A DNA stretch of 64,000 nt from Corynebacterium ulcerans (GTDB lineage Bacteria > Actinomycetota > Actinomycetes > Mycobacteriales > Mycobacteriaceae), in contig NZ_LT906443.1 in the NCBI RefSeq assembly GCF_900187135.1, positions 868,001-932,000 of the forward strand, read 5' to 3'. Shown here in pieces: positions 37,201 to 45,891 of this stretch. Under the pieces are notes generated by a model. It was not told where the DNA came from and made no database searches. It worked only from the letters and a program-made list of their open reading frames with translations. Positions within the stretch are counted from its first letter, which is position 1, and the number at the start of each line of letters is the position of its first letter. The position numbers and the translations under genes are program-made.

Positions 37201-40200
37201 CAGGAAGATAGCCGGCAGTCACAGTCTCATAGGTGGCTGCATCGTCGCGGCTCAGGGTGCTCTGCCAGACAGCAGTCACGCCGTCATCGTCCATCGAACC
37301 AAGTACACCGCCGGCGGCTATCTGGGTCAGTCCCTCCATCGCGGTCTCTGCGTCTTCCCTGGTAACCAGCGGTACGCAGCCAGCTGGTGCGCTCTCAGGC
37401 AGGGTGAGACGAATGGTGATGCTGGCCTCCACTCCAGGAGCAGTAGATCCAAGCAAAGGCACATGAAGCTCGGCGTGCTCAGAATCGAGTTCCACGAGTC
37501 GTGCCCCGCTCGATGCGTGCGTCGCAACGTTCGTGTCCACATCCCATTCTGAGACAGCCCCCAGTCGAGCGGTAAGAGAATCGACCTGGCGACCTGCCCA
37601 TGACGTACCAGAGGCGTTCAGCACGCGCTCGACCACGCTAGTCTGAGCATCTTCCGCTTCTGCGGCATCCAAGCGATCAACGGTAGCGGCGTTAAAACGA
37701 CTAAGCAGCTCAGCGACTGGCTCATTAGCCACCGTGATACCCGAAACAGCAGCTGTACCAGGGATAATAGCCACCTGATCCGCCGTATAACGCTCATCGT
37801 GGGCCTGCCACAAGGAGTCCGAACGCCAGCGACGGCGCACATCCTTATCAATAACCGGCACAAAGTTAGCGGGCTTGCCCGGGGTTGCCAACACCTCTAG
37901 GAACCACGCCGCATCCGCCGGGTGCACGAGAGTCTCAGCAGCCGGGTACTGCGCACAGAGCGTATCGACGCCCACCTGCGGCGATTCCGTCTCCTCCAGC
38001 GAAATAATCGACGGGAAAGAACCATGGTCCTGCGCCACCAGGCGCGCCTCGGCACGGTGCAGCATCTCCACAAACCTGCGGTACCAGCTGGAATCAATCC
38101 ACCGTCCGTCCACAGGACCAGACAGCTCAAGATAACGCTCAAGCCACTGCTGGTACGTCATGTCTTCAACATCGCCAAAGTATGGCTTGGCCGTCTTAGC
38201 AATCGCCGCGATAATCTCTTCTCGCTTCGCTGCCACAGCCTCTGCGTCTCCAGCCACCGAGTCTAAGAGACGACCAGCCTTGGCAAAGGAATTATCAATC
38301 TCATGAATATCCGCACCCAGCTGCGATAGGCCAGAAGCCATGCCCTGGTTTGCGCTACCAGCTGCGACCCATTCCTGGGTACCCTGCGTCTCAACCAACA
38401 GCTGCTTTACAGCCTCAGACGTCTTCGCTTCCTTGGTAGCCATGGCAGCCGTGCCCACGAGGATGCCGTCGACAGGCATATCGGGCAAGCCGTAGTGACG
38501 AGCCCACGAACCGGTCAGATAGTCTGCAGCACGCTCCGGGGTCCCTATGCCACCACCGACACACACCACCACGTTGTCATACTCACGGATCTTGGCATAC
38601 GTGCTGATGAGCAGCTCGTCCAAGTCCTCCCATGAGTGGTGTCCGCCAGCCTTGCCGCCCTCAATCTGCATAATGATGGGGGTTTCTGGCACGTCTTTGG
38701 CAATAGCCAGAATCTTCATGATGTGCTTTACCGCGCCGGGCTTAAAAGCAACCCACGGGAATCCACCAGAGCGCAGCTCGTGCACCAGAGCCACGGCCTC
38801 TTCATGCTCTGGGATACCCGCCGTGATCACGATGCCATCAATAGGCGCACCGTTTTCTCGCGCCTTAGGCACCAGCCGCTTACCGCCGATCTGCATCTTC
38901 CACAGATAAGGATCCAGGAACATGGAGTTGAACTGTGCGTTCACGCCTGGCTGCAACAAGCCGGTGAGCTTGGCTATGTTGCTTTCTAGGATCTCAGGGG
39001 TGACCTGGCCACCACCTGCTAGCTCTGCCCAGTGGCCCGCGTTCGCTGCCGCCGCGACAATCTCAGGATCAACGGTGGTCGGGGTCATCCCGGCAAGGAG
39101 CATGGGGCTACGCCCAGTGAGCTCAGTGAACTTGGTCTTTACGCGCACGCCGTGAGGAGTTTTTATCAGCGTCGGCGAGAAAGCCTCAAAGGGATGCGGG
39201 AGGACAGGCGCGCGGCCAGCGTCGAAAAGCTGTGCTTGGCCTTCCGTGCCGCACACGGCGAAGGACATCGCACCGCGCCCCAGAAGTGCCTGCTCAGTCA
39301 GAGACACCACACCACCGTCTGGCCCGACATCGAGGAACCAGCGCGTGCCTTGATCGAGCGCAGTGTGTACATCAGACACCCAATCCACCGGAGTGACCAT
39401 GACGTCCATGGCGATCTGTCGCGCAAGGTCCGCATCCAGGCCGGCACGCTCTGCTAGTTCAACCACGCGATCAACAGCGGGAAGCATAGCCGGGTGGTGG
39501 AAAGCTACCTGAACATTCAACGGAGTTATCTTTGGTGCGAAAGCAGAACCACCACGTTTTTTAGCCTCTACCGCACGCGCATCAGCTGCCGCCTGCGCGC
39601 GCAGAATATTCAGGACTGCCTCGTTGTCTTTAGGACGTCCAACGAGCACAAAATTAGTACGCGAGTTTTTAAGCCCAATGACAGGGCGAATATCTTTGTC
39701 AATGCCGCCGCATGCAGAAGAAATAGCAGCTTCTAATTGCTCACGGGTGATGCCATCAATGGAAACCATGGGGGCCATGCCACCACGTGTTACTAGTCCT
39801 GTGACACGTGCATTATGGCCAATAACTGCGCCGATAATTTCTGCAATCGCAAGGATCTCTGCGGCGCGAGTAAGGTCCCGCACACTATGAACGCCCAAAA
39901 CGCCCTGCGAATGGCCTATAACCGCAGCGGCTTTATCCACGTCCAAGCCCTGCTTTTCTAGCAGATCCAAGGTAGCTAGTTGTGAGGTAAGAATTCCAGG
40001 CACACTAATAGCTGCTTGGGATGTATCCATGCCTGCGTTTTCATCGTGCTTGGCCCATTCCAATGGTTTAAACCCAAAAGGCCTAGCAACTGCCAACACA
40101 TCAGAAATAGGAATGAGGCGTTGCGCTGCCTCTGCGATGATTGGCTCCAAGGTTTTTCCTGCACCCTGAGCTATTGACGCACGGAGGGTCTTTAACCAAT

Positions 40201-40306
40201 CAAACCCCTGCCCGGCAAATACGAGCGCAAAAGGCTCAGAATCAAAGCGTTCAACGAGACGCGAAGATCCGGACTGCTGCCCTTTAAAGATGCTGTGTTC
40301 AGTCAC
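31208..40306 (-). CDS. fas: Type I fatty acid synthase (single 3032-aa chain)
   Basis: The full multidomain FAS-I order can be followed. Acetyltransferase: GHSQG near 130. Enoyl reductase: LLAGMTPTTVD near 405. Dehydratase: ATGDRNPIHVS near 1197. Malonyl/palmitoyl transferase: FPGQG near 1325 and GHSVGE near 1410. Acyl carrier domain: Ser in EGVSSRRNQLL near 1785. Ketoreductase: VVTGASPNSIA near 2082. Ketosynthase: active Cys in ACATAAVS near 2675, His in KHDTSTNANDPNE and in SLTGHAKGG. It makes C16-C18 acyl-CoAs that feed phospholipids and mycolic acids. C. glutamicum has two such genes (fasA, fasB); the bcp-fasR-acpS context points to the fasB position. No frameshift is seen over 9.1 kb. 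Confidence 0.96.
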   Translation of the reverse strand: MTEHSIFKGQQSGSSRLVERFDSEPFALVFAGQGFDWLKTLRASIAQGAGKTLEPIIAEAAQRLIPISDVLAVARPFGFKPLEWAKHDENAGMDTSQAAISVPGILTSQLATLDLLEKQGLDVDKAAAVIGHSQGVLGVHSVRDLTRAAEILAIAEIIGAVIGHNARVTGLVTRGGMAPMVSIDGITREQLEAAISSACGGIDKDIRPVIGLKNSRTNFVLVGRPKDNEAVLNILRAQAAADARAVEAKKRGGSAFAPKITPLNVQVAFHHPAMLPAVDRVVELAERAGLDADLARQIAMDVMVTPVDWVSDVHTALDQGTRWFLDVGPDGGVVSLTEQALLGRGAMSFAVCGTEGQAQLFDAGRAPVLPHPFEAFSPTLIKTPHGVRVKTKFTELTGRSPMLLAGMTPTTVDPEIVAAAANAGHWAELAGGGQVTPEILESNIAKLTGLLQPGVNAQFNSMFLDPYLWKMQIGGKRLVPKARENGAPIDGIVITAGIPEHEEAVALVHELRSGGFPWVAFKPGAVKHIMKILAIAKDVPETPIIMQIEGGKAGGHHSWEDLDELLISTYAKIREYDNVVVCVGGGIGTPERAADYLTGSWARHYGLPDMPVDGILVGTAAMATKEAKTSEAVKQLLVETQGTQEWVAAGSANQGMASGLSQLGADIHEIDNSFAKAGRLLDSVAGDAEAVAAKREEIIAAIAKTAKPYFGDVEDMTYQQWLERYLELSGPVDGRWIDSSWYRRFVEMLHRAEARLVAQDHGSFPSIISLEETESPQVGVDTLCAQYPAAETLVHPADAAWFLEVLATPGKPANFVPVIDKDVRRRWRSDSLWQAHDERYTADQVAIIPGTAAVSGITVANEPVAELLSRFNAATVDRLDAAEAEDAQTSVVERVLNASGTSWAGRQVDSLTARLGAVSEWDVDTNVATHASSGARLVELDSEHAELHVPLLGSTAPGVEASITIRLTLPESAPAGCVPLVTREDAETAMEGLTQIAAGGVLGSMDDDGVTAVWQSTLSRDDAATYETVTAGYLPASVEPAGIAPDILVGKAWPAIFTAVRNAVIPDSDGAKVVEGMLSLVHLEHHVTVVDQDLFSRCVTAEASSPVSIEVSARAEEIVDTTIGRIVIVRAELRVDGTLLARLSERMAIRGRRGNAVARTNTSALPSVIDAPRSFRAFAAVTAPDSMHPFAVATGDRNPIHVSETAAKLAGLGEGVIVHGMWTSAMAELIAAGGYSDESVSTRPNKVMEYTATMLAPVLPGQEVEFLVERSGIDSREGRGEVREITATVQGSIVLTATAVMAAPTTFYAFPGQGIQSQGMGMESRARSVAARDVWARADHHTRTHLGFSVLDIVHNNPTEVRVAGETFSHPKGVLFLTQFTQVAMATLGVAQIAEMKEAGALDNKAWFAGHSVGEYNALAAYAGVLSLESVVEIVYQRGLTMHRLVERDQDGNSNYGLAALRPHKMGLTESQVFDYVAGIAQESGEFLEIVNYNLAGMQYAVAGTSKGLKVLGADAERRAPGKRAFIMIPGIDVPFHSSHLLDGVDAFREHLDSLIPADIDLSMLVDRYVPNLVARPFELTRDFVSAMLEVAPAPILKDALERFDELSQEPVTLARTLLVELLAWQFASPVRWIETQDLILRPVSEGGLGVERFVEVGVGSAPTIANMMGQTLRLPQYDGAEVEVLNIERDRSVVFATDELTRAVAAQATDAETESAEVAQDVATVQVAAAVAPTEALAAASGARPDDIAFTPADATMMLIALWTKVRPDQMGDADSIESLVEGVSSRRNQLLLDLGVEFGLGAIDGAADAELVELKKTVSRMAKGYSAFGPVLSDAANDALRRITGPTGKRPNYISERVASAWQLGTGWADHVTAAVVIGAREGSSLRGGDLATLTPAAPSNAAELDQLIDAAVQEVAARQGVAVALPGGSSAGGGVVDSAALGEFAEQVTGKEGVLAATARTILSSLGLHETAETQSLEDSDADAALYELVSQELGADWPRQVAPSFDANQAVLLDDRWASAREDLSRAALGEESADSLDLTGAGEIVAQQAEFFGFEELAEQARSTEALEFVDDVAVVTGASPNSIAAAVTAELLSGGATVVVTTSSLSHSRLQFYKDLYRDSARGGAALWVVPANLSSFADIDSIIKWVGEEQTATVNAQKQVIKPALVPTLLFPFAAPRVQGSLSDAGPQAEMQMRLLLWSVERLIAGLSELGTNTHVGERLHVVLPGSPNRGRFGGDGAYGESKAALDALVTRWNVEKSWKPNTSLVHVLIGWVRGTGLMGGNDPLVEAVEAAGVTTYSTQEIAELLIGQVSAEVRRQAAEAPITVDYTGGLAECDLNLAELASSIHSQGSGETAATEDNAPTLKALPTLASTAQETRPDFRGQVHQNLDDMVVIVGAGELGPYGSARTRFEAELTGDLGAAGVLELAWTMGLVHWDEDPKPGWYDADDEPVDEADIYDRFHDEVLARVGVRRYHDDFHMVDNLAPELTTVYLDQDLSFSVSDKETARTFVESEPDSTSAVLNKETGEWTVTRKAGSAVRVPRRMAMSRFVGGQIPEGFDPSVYGIPADMVDNLDRTALWNLVCTVDAFLSSGFSPAELLRELHPARVSSTQGTGLGGMQSMRALYIDGLLSEPRQNDILQEALPNVMAAHVMQSYVGGYGQMIHPVAACATAAVSVEEAVDKIKLGKSDFVVAGGFDDLSIEGITGFGDMAATADSQEMTAKGIEDRYFSRANDRRRGGFVESAGGGTVLLARGSLAAELGLPVLGVIGFAESFADGAHLSIPAPGLGALGAARGGKDSRLLADLKHLGVSADDVRVVSKHDTSTNANDPNESDLHERIAHAIGRTEGNPLYVISQKSLTGHAKGGAAAFQLIGLTQVLRTGIVPANYSLDCVDPVLAKHSHLVWLRRPLNIGQLAPKAGLVTSLGFGHVSALVAIVHPEAFAEAVRSERGEEALTTWRKTAAERELAGSRRLLRGMMGRAALYERPVERNLGSSGNAGKEREAAVLLSESARLIDGILVPTPDK

Positions 40307-40528
40307 CTGAGTAACTCTCCTGTTGTCTTGGACTGGCGCTCTGCGCTCACGGGTTCACCGGCAATAGCTCCCAAAAAAACACTATTGCCGTAAAAACTTT
40401 TGCTTGACTAATATGCCACAAAATATGAGGAAACTGTCACCTTTTACATCTTTTTCCGCCAAAAAAGTGTCTTACAACACATAAGCGTCCTAGTGTTAGA
40501 TCCATATTTCCGCCATAAAAACAGCTAT

Positions 40529-40777
40529 TTAGCTGCCCAAAATGCCTTCTACTAGCTTTTGCGCCTGGGCTAGCTCTTCATCAGCACTTTGGTCCGGAAA
40601 ACTTTCTCCGGGCGTGTCATTTTCAGCACCCTTCGCTACCCCCTGCTCTTCCAACTGCCCCTCATACCATGAGTCTGCCGGACAAAATTCTTGGCACTCA
40701 TTCTCGGGGATTACTTCCGCTAATTGCACCAGCCCACGATCTGCCAAGTACTCATCAAAATTCCGCGAAATACTCAC
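40529..40777 (-). CDS. Small acidic protein of unknown function
   Basis: 82 aa, strongly acidic, with two Cys (ECQEFC, about residues 28-32). No membrane span or known motif. AAAGGTGG precedes ATG 40777 (40784-40791 on the plus strand read as the complement), a good ribosome-binding site, which makes the gene credible. It stands alone upstream of the fas gene. Confidence 0.5.
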   Translation of the reverse strand: MSISRNFDEYLADRGLVQLAEVIPENECQEFCPADSWYEGQLEEQGVAKGAENDTPGESFPDQSADEELAQAQKLVEGILGS

Positions 40778-41070
40778 AGAAAACCACCTTTGTCAGTCCG
40801 TCCCAATTCCATGCGAGAGCTTCTTTTTACCCATGCTGCAGTTCCGCATCCGCTTAACCATGGACTGCTCACTGAACCTCACACTGCTTCCGCACGTTCT
40901 TTCCTTTTTAGTGTACGAGCGCATTCACCATCGCTCACTAGAATCGCATAACACCACCTCCTATCTGCTTTTATCAGCTAAGGACGTTGTCCAGAAAAAG
41001 GCTTTGCGCACCCCGGTGCGACACCGCATCCTTCTCCTTCTCATGTGCGGATACGGTTATCATCGATCAC
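40778..41070. other. 293-bp intergenic region
   Basis: Divergent promoter space between the small acidic protein gene and the histidine kinase gene. No repeat, RNA or convincing small gene found; open frames lack ribosome-binding sites. Confidence 0.4.
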
Positions 41071-42114
41071 GTGACTTTCCTCCGACGTCATCTCACGGAA
41101 TTTCAGCTTGCCTTATTGCTGCTCCCCTTAGCTTTGGCGGCACTAGTTGAACTCGCGATGACAGAAAACCTTGTGCTTGCCCTCCCCGCGTTAGCTGCTG
41201 GAGTATGCGCAACCCTTGGTATTAAGAATCATCGCTGGCATCTAGCCCTGTGGGGAAACCTCTGTGCAGTCGCCATCGGTTATGCGCTAGGAAGCTACTG
41301 GACAAGCGCCGCCAACTGGGCATTGGTCATTTTGGCTGGCGTACTTGCGGCCAATACGTCGCCGAGTTCTCCTCGCTGGATGTCTATCGTTGCGGCTCTC
41401 ACCGCGATGCTCATTCCGCTTCAGCTTGTCGTCTCCGATATAGGCATGGTTATCGTATGGCTGCTCGTTATCATCGCGACCATAGTGAGCTTTGCAATCG
41501 GTACTATTGTGCACTCAGAACGCGCGCGTTTGAAAGATCATGAAAGCGCAATTCGAGCACAAGTAAAAAGCGATATTGCGGACGATCTCCATGACATCGT
41601 GGCTCACGAAATCGCAGGTATCGTCGTCCTGGCTCAGGCGGGACGAACACAGGCCGATTCCGCTTCAAGCCAACTTCTGGAGCAGATCGAGTCTTCTGGA
41701 AAACGTGCCTTGGAAGCAATCCGAGACACCGTATCTCAAGCGCGCACTGCACCAGTAAGCGCCACAATCGCAGACATCGAACGGCTAGTCGACGACTTCT
41801 CCGGAGAGGCTACGTTCACTGCCCGCACCCAGGCGCCCACCAAAGCACTCATCACCGCAGAGCGCGTGGTATCCGAATCACTCACCAACGTGCTCAGGCA
41901 CGCCCACGGCGCAGCGGTATCGGTAACATTGGAAGACATTGCGCAAGGACTAAAAGTTGTCGTTGAAGATTCGGGTGGAACCCCCGCACCCGGCTTAGAC
42001 AGCGGTTCCGGCAGCGGACTGTATAGCCTAGGAAAACGCATACGTGCACTTGGAGGAACTTTTCATGCGTGCCCGCATGGAACTGGTTGGAAAGTAGAGG
42101 CAGTAATCCCATGA
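41071..42114 (+). CDS. NarL-type sensor histidine kinase
   Basis: 347 aa from GTG 41071, which gives MTFLRRHLTEFQL and then five to six membrane segments to about residue 150 (start not certain; no ribosome-binding site seen). HisKA_3 motif DDLHDIVAHEIAG with phospho-acceptor His174; HATPase_c with SESLTNVLRHAHG (N-box) and GSGSGLYSLGKRIRALGG (G-box). The sensor part is all membrane, so it probably feels envelope-active compounds or the membrane state. Its stop overlaps the regulator start (ATGA 42111-42114). Confidence 0.9.
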   Translation: MTFLRRHLTEFQLALLLLPLALAALVELAMTENLVLALPALAAGVCATLGIKNHRWHLALWGNLCAVAIGYALGSYWTSAANWALVILAGVLAANTSPSSPRWMSIVAALTAMLIPLQLVVSDIGMVIVWLLVIIATIVSFAIGTIVHSERARLKDHESAIRAQVKSDIADDLHDIVAHEIAGIVVLAQAGRTQADSASSQLLEQIESSGKRALEAIRDTVSQARTAPVSATIADIERLVDDFSGEATFTARTQAPTKALITAERVVSESLTNVLRHAHGAAVSVTLEDIAQGLKVVVEDSGGTPAPGLDSGSGSGLYSLGKRIRALGGTFHACPHGTGWKVEAVIP

Positions 42115-42737
42115 TTCGTATCGTGCTTGCCGACGATCAAGCCATGGTGCGCACCGGCTTTCATATGATTCTCGGGTCACAGCCCGACATGGAGATTCTC
42201 TACGAAGCATCTGATGGCGCGGAGGCGCTTGACGCTATCACCAGACTGCGCCCGGATGTAGCCCTGTTGGATATCCGCATGCCGAGGATGAACGGCTTAG
42301 ACGTCGCCAAGCAGATCGCGTCTCACGTATCTACGGTGATGGTCACCACGTTTAACGATGACACCTACGTGGACACCGCCTTGGACTATGGCGCACGCGG
42401 TTATCTGCTCAAAGACTCCGGGCCGGAATTACTTGTAGAGGCTGTTCGCTCTGCATATCGCGGCGATGTCCTCATTTCCCCCGAAGTGCTGTCGCTCTTA
42501 CTTGCGCGCCGATCCAAGCTTAACGACGCCCCCTCCGAACTCCCGCTGACCAGTCGAGAGCTTGAAGTCGCACGGCTCATTGCGCATGGACGCACAAATC
42601 AAGAAATCGCCGCGGACCTCTTTATCTCACTTTCCACAGTAAAAACCCATGTCGCACGGATTCAAGAACGTCTACTCGTGCGAAACAGAGTGGAGATTGC
42701 GGCAGCATTGTGGCGTTCAGGAGAAATGTCTACGTAG
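42111..42737 (+). CDS. NarL/LuxR-family response regulator
   Basis: 208 aa. Receiver domain with acidic pair Asp8/Asp9, phospho-acceptor Asp54 (ALLDIRMP), Thr near 82 and Lys near 104 (LLKDSG). The LuxR-type HTH lies at about 142-200 (LTSRELEVARLIAHGRTNQE). Translationally coupled to the kinase gene. Target genes probably include the DUF418 gene 45 bp downstream. Confidence 0.93.
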   Translation: MIRIVLADDQAMVRTGFHMILGSQPDMEILYEASDGAEALDAITRLRPDVALLDIRMPRMNGLDVAKQIASHVSTVMVTTFNDDTYVDTALDYGARGYLLKDSGPELLVEAVRSAYRGDVLISPEVLSLLLARRSKLNDAPSELPLTSRELEVARLIAHGRTNQEIAADLFISLSTVKTHVARIQERLLVRNRVEIAAALWRSGEMST

Positions 42738-42782
42738 TACTTTCGGCCGACACGCGCTCAGGGTTTTTCATCTCCTAGACCG

Positions 42783-43826
42783 ATGGCAACGCACGATCTA
42801 CGAGCAAAAATAGAACGTGTGAAAAATCGTATTGAATGGCTCGACGTTGTTCGAGGAATCGCATTATGTGGAATTGCCTTCGCCAACATTGGCACGGTAT
42901 GGAAGGTGTCCGCGCCGCGAAGCCTCTCCTATGACTTTATGCAGCTACTAGTACAACAGCGCTTCTTTCCGATCTTTTCTTTGCTTTTTGGTATCGGATT
43001 CGGCTTGATGTGGTCAAAAAACTACGGACGCGTCCCGTTGCTGCGCCGCTTTCTCTTCATCGGTGCCTTGGGCGCGCTCCATCAGTTTGTCCATCCTGGA
43101 GAGGCACTCCTGTTTTACGCCGCAGCCGCGCTATTTATCCTTCTCCCTTCCACATATATGCCCCGAGCCTGGGTGTTAGCCTTCGGCGTCATAGCGACAG
43201 TCCTTGCCTCCCCATTTGGCGGGCCACTGCTCATTCCCGGTTTATTCCTCCTAGGTAGCGGCCTCGCTCAATATGGCATTCCTGCTGTACTAGCCGAAAA
43301 ACCCCGTATTCCTGCCTACGCGCTGATTATTTTTACCCCTATTGCTCTCATCACCGGCTGGATGCAGTGGCAGAACAAGATCAACGCTGGTTTTAGCACT
43401 GAATCTGCGATCGCAGGGCTCGCTATCGCCGCCATATGGATCTGCCTGGCGATTCTTCTGTTGCACACGCCAGCTCGATCGTTCCTACAAACAGCTTTTG
43501 CGCCTATGGGACGCCTCGCACTCACCAACTACATCGGTGCGACGCTCATCATGCTGGCTGCTAACACAGTGATTAGTCTGCCCGATTCTCCAAAAGCTTG
43601 GGACATCGCATTCTTCTTTACCGCCGGGATGCTTGTCTTCCAGATGGTGCTGAGCTGGGTGTGGGATCGCACCCTTGGGCAAGGCCCCTTAGAGCGCCTC
43701 TGGCGCATGGTGACATGGTGGAGTTTCGCACCCAAGCGCTCAGATAATCGTGAACCTAGTAATCGTGAATCTAGTGCGGCGGTTGAAAACATCCACGAAA
43801 CAGCTCAGCCTGTTCTTCAGAATTAA
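42783..43826 (+). CDS. DUF418-family membrane protein
   Basis: 347 aa with about eight to nine membrane segments. It opens with RIEWLDVVRGIALCGI and contains APMGRLALTNYIGATL near 240, both typical of DUF418. The family is often found beside two-component systems and is linked in other bacteria to envelope stress, but no biochemical role is known. No clear ribosome-binding site; the gap to the regulator gene is 45 bp, so it is probably the third gene of the operon. Confidence 0.82.
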   Translation: MATHDLRAKIERVKNRIEWLDVVRGIALCGIAFANIGTVWKVSAPRSLSYDFMQLLVQQRFFPIFSLLFGIGFGLMWSKNYGRVPLLRRFLFIGALGALHQFVHPGEALLFYAAAALFILLPSTYMPRAWVLAFGVIATVLASPFGGPLLIPGLFLLGSGLAQYGIPAVLAEKPRIPAYALIIFTPIALITGWMQWQNKINAGFSTESAIAGLAIAAIWICLAILLLHTPARSFLQTAFAPMGRLALTNYIGATLIMLAANTVISLPDSPKAWDIAFFFTAGMLVFQMVLSWVWDRTLGQGPLERLWRMVTWWSFAPKRSDNREPSNRESSAAVENIHETAQPVLQN

Positions 43827-43839
43827 CGTGTTGAGCACT

Positions 43840-43885
43840 AGTCCTGTTTGGTCTTCTTTATCCGGAGAAACCAGACAGGACTTCT
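43840..43885 (+). terminator. Hairpin behind the two-component operon
   Basis: AGTCCTGTTTGGT (43840-43852) pairs with ACCAGACAGGACT (43870-43882), 13 pairs with one G-U. The T-run is weak. Confidence 0.55.
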
Positions 43886-44066
43886 GCTATTGAAGAGGGA
43901 TCCATAATGCCGCTCTATCGTGGTTACCTCATCACGGTGTGATCGGCTTTCCAGAGCGCTTGCAACCATACTGCTCACATCAATACCGCAATACCGCGAT
44001 GAACAAAGTTTTCGGATGTCGTGAAATCATCACGGAGAGTTAGCGGAAAGCTATGCCAGACAAAAG

Positions 44067-44100
44067 AAAAAGACCGCCTAACTCAGTTAGACGGTCTTTT
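44067..44100. terminator. Terminator for tRNA-Leu (bidirectional)
   Basis: AAAAGACCG pairs with CGGTCTTTT (44092-44100), with an inner stem CTAACT/AGTTAG. On the minus strand it ends the tRNA-Leu transcript. Confidence 0.8.
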
Positions 44101-44107
44101 CATACTG

Positions 44108-44189
<82 letters not shown>

Positions 44190-44314
44190 TTAGCGCAGGT
44201 TCACTGCGCAACGTGTGATGATTATACGGGTCATTGGACGATTTTGAAAAACGCCAGGTTCTTGCGCTGAAGAAGAAGTTGGTTTTCCCACGTTAGCGGG
44301 TATCCTAAGACACT

Positions 44315-44761
44315 GTGAATAACTCCGACCAGACGTCCCCAGATCTGCCCACGGCCACTGAGCCACGGCGTTTCCGAGTCCGGTTATGGCACATTGTTTT
44401 TCTGGTGGTTTTTGTCGCAGCAACTCTCTCGCTCGCGTGGTGGCAGTGGACGCGCTTTAGGTCTGGAAGTGGTTCATTCCAGAATTTGGGCTACGCGCTG
44501 CAGTGGCCGTTTTTCGGTGGATTCTTCATCTATGCGTATCGCAAGCTCATGGAGTATGAGAATCAGCGCTATGCCAGCGATGCCGAGCTATATGGCAACG
44601 CGACAGAAGCCGAAGAGCACACACAAGAAAAGCTTCCTTTTACTGCAGTGTCCCAGGAGGAAAAGAGTTCCACTGAGATCGATGAGTCGTTCCTGCCCCA
44701 GCGCAAGACCTTGAGCATAGAAGAGTTCAACCAGCTTAACCAGCAAAAACGTCGTCGTTAA
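44315..44761 (+). CDS. Conserved actinobacterial membrane protein
   Basis: 148 aa. GTG 44315 comes eight bases after TATCCT (44301-44306), the leaderless pattern. Two membrane segments (about 26-44 and 58-74) are followed by a long charged cytoplasmic tail ending in basic residues (NQQKRRR). This type of protein is common in Corynebacteriales next to DUF3817 genes. Function unknown. Confidence 0.75.
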   Translation: MNNSDQTSPDLPTATEPRRFRVRLWHIVFLVVFVAATLSLAWWQWTRFRSGSGSFQNLGYALQWPFFGGFFIYAYRKLMEYENQRYASDAELYGNATEAEEHTQEKLPFTAVSQEEKSSTEIDESFLPQRKTLSIEEFNQLNQQKRRR

Positions 44762-44837
44762 TGCTCTGATCGCTGTCATGGATGTTTGTCTGTAGGCTTG
44801 TTAACCGAGTATCAAAACTAGGAGATTGTAAAGCAGT

Positions 44838-45197
44838 ATGACTACCTCTACCCCGATTCACCCGGAGCGTAAGCGTCGTGTGCGCCAGGCCCTTCGTTAT
44901 TTCTCTATTTCTGCGTGGGCAACCGGCGTTATGCTGCTGGTCCTCGTCGTGCGGATGATTTGTCAGTACGGACTAGGAATGGAAATCCCTGAGTGGGGCA
45001 AGTACATCGCCCAGGTTCACGGTTTGCTCTACATTGTGTATCTGGTGGCTTCCTTGAACTTGGGAACCAAGGCTCGTTGGGAGCCGACCAAGTGGCTGAT
45101 CACGGCCCTCGGTGGCGTGGTGCCTTTCCTTTCCTTCTTTGTCGAGTCCTGGCGCCGCAAAGATGTGGAGAAGACTTTCCAGCTCAACGAGTCCTAA
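44838..45197 (+). CDS. DUF3817 membrane protein
   Basis: 119 aa. Three to four membrane segments; the stretch VHGLLYIVYLVASLNLG and the closing VPFLSFFVESWRRKDVE are typical of DUF3817. GGAGAT precedes ATG 44838. It follows the previous membrane-protein gene by 76 bp and ends at a strong terminator. Function unknown. Confidence 0.85.
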   Translation: MTTSTPIHPERKRRVRQALRYFSISAWATGVMLLVLVVRMICQYGLGMEIPEWGKYIAQVHGLLYIVYLVASLNLGTKARWEPTKWLITALGGVVPFLSFFVESWRRKDVEKTFQLNES

Positions 45198-45219
45198 GCA
45201 GCGCTACACGCCCACGCAT

Positions 45220-45259
45220 AAAGCTCGGCACTAGACGTACAAACCTAGTGCCGAGCTTT
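45220..45259. terminator. Bidirectional terminator
   Basis: Perfect 15-bp stem AAAGCTCGGCACTAG (45220-45234) with CTAGTGCCGAGCTTT (45245-45259), between convergent genes. Confidence 0.9.
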
Positions 45260-45267
45260 GGTGTTTT

Positions 45268-45891
45268 CTACGCGTCCTGGATGATCCGCGCGATCACAGG
45301 AACCAATTGGGTAAGCGCCTTCCCGCGATGAGAAAGTGCGTTCTTTTCCTCCGCCGAGAGCTCAGCCGAGCTGCGGCATGTGCCTGCGGCGTCTTCTTCC
45401 GCTGGTACAAATAGCGGGTCGTAGCCAAAGCCGTTGTCGCCCTGGGGTGCGGTCAGCAGTCGCCCTTCCCAGCGCCCCTCAACAACGTGTTCTTCCCCAT
45501 CGGGGGTCACCAAAGCGCACACGGACACGAATGCTGCTTGTCGACGCCCCTCTGGCACGTCCCCCATCTGATTCAGGAGGAGGTTGTTGTTGGCTGCGTC
45601 GTCACCGTGCCCACCAGACCACCTGGCAGAAAGAACACCGGGCATCCCGTTGAGCTCGTCCACCGTCAGACCGGAATCATCCGCGATAGTGATAAGGCCG
45701 GTGTGTTTCGCCCCAGCGCGTGCCTTGATCAAGGCGTTATCGGCAAAATGCCGGCCGTCTTCTTTAGGCTCTGCGTAGGGTTCCACAGCATTGAGCGGAA
45801 CAATCTCCGCTCCTGAGATACCAGCTGCCTCCAGAATAACTTCTAATTCTGTGAGCTTTTTGGCGTTATTAGATGCGACGAGAATTCTCAT
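45268..45891 (-). CDS. rdgB: XTP/dITP diphosphatase (RdgB/HAM1)
   Basis: 207 aa. [14 protein letters not shown] at the N-terminus (substrate loop), [21 protein letters not shown] near 66-86 and GFGYDPLF near 150 are the family motifs. It removes non-canonical purine triphosphates such as ITP and XTP. ATG 45891 overlaps the rph stop by four bases, so both are coupled in one operon. Confidence 0.94.
   Translation of the reverse strand: MRILVASNNAKKLTELEVILEAAGISGAEIVPLNAVEPYAEPKEDGRHFADNALIKARAGAKHTGLITIADDSGLTVDELNGMPGVLSARWSGGHGDDAANNNLLLNQMGDVPEGRRQAAFVSVCALVTPDGEEHVVEGRWEGRLLTAPQGDNGFGYDPLFVPAEEDAAGTCRSSAELSAEEKNALSHRGKALTQLVPVIARIIQDA

Noticed and set aside
36074..37552. 492-codon plus-strand open frame inside the FAS-I gene
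   Set aside because: It is antisense to an intact, conserved FAS-I domain region, has repetitive His/Arg/Gly/Ser composition and no ribosome-binding site; a shadow of the GC-rich codon pattern.
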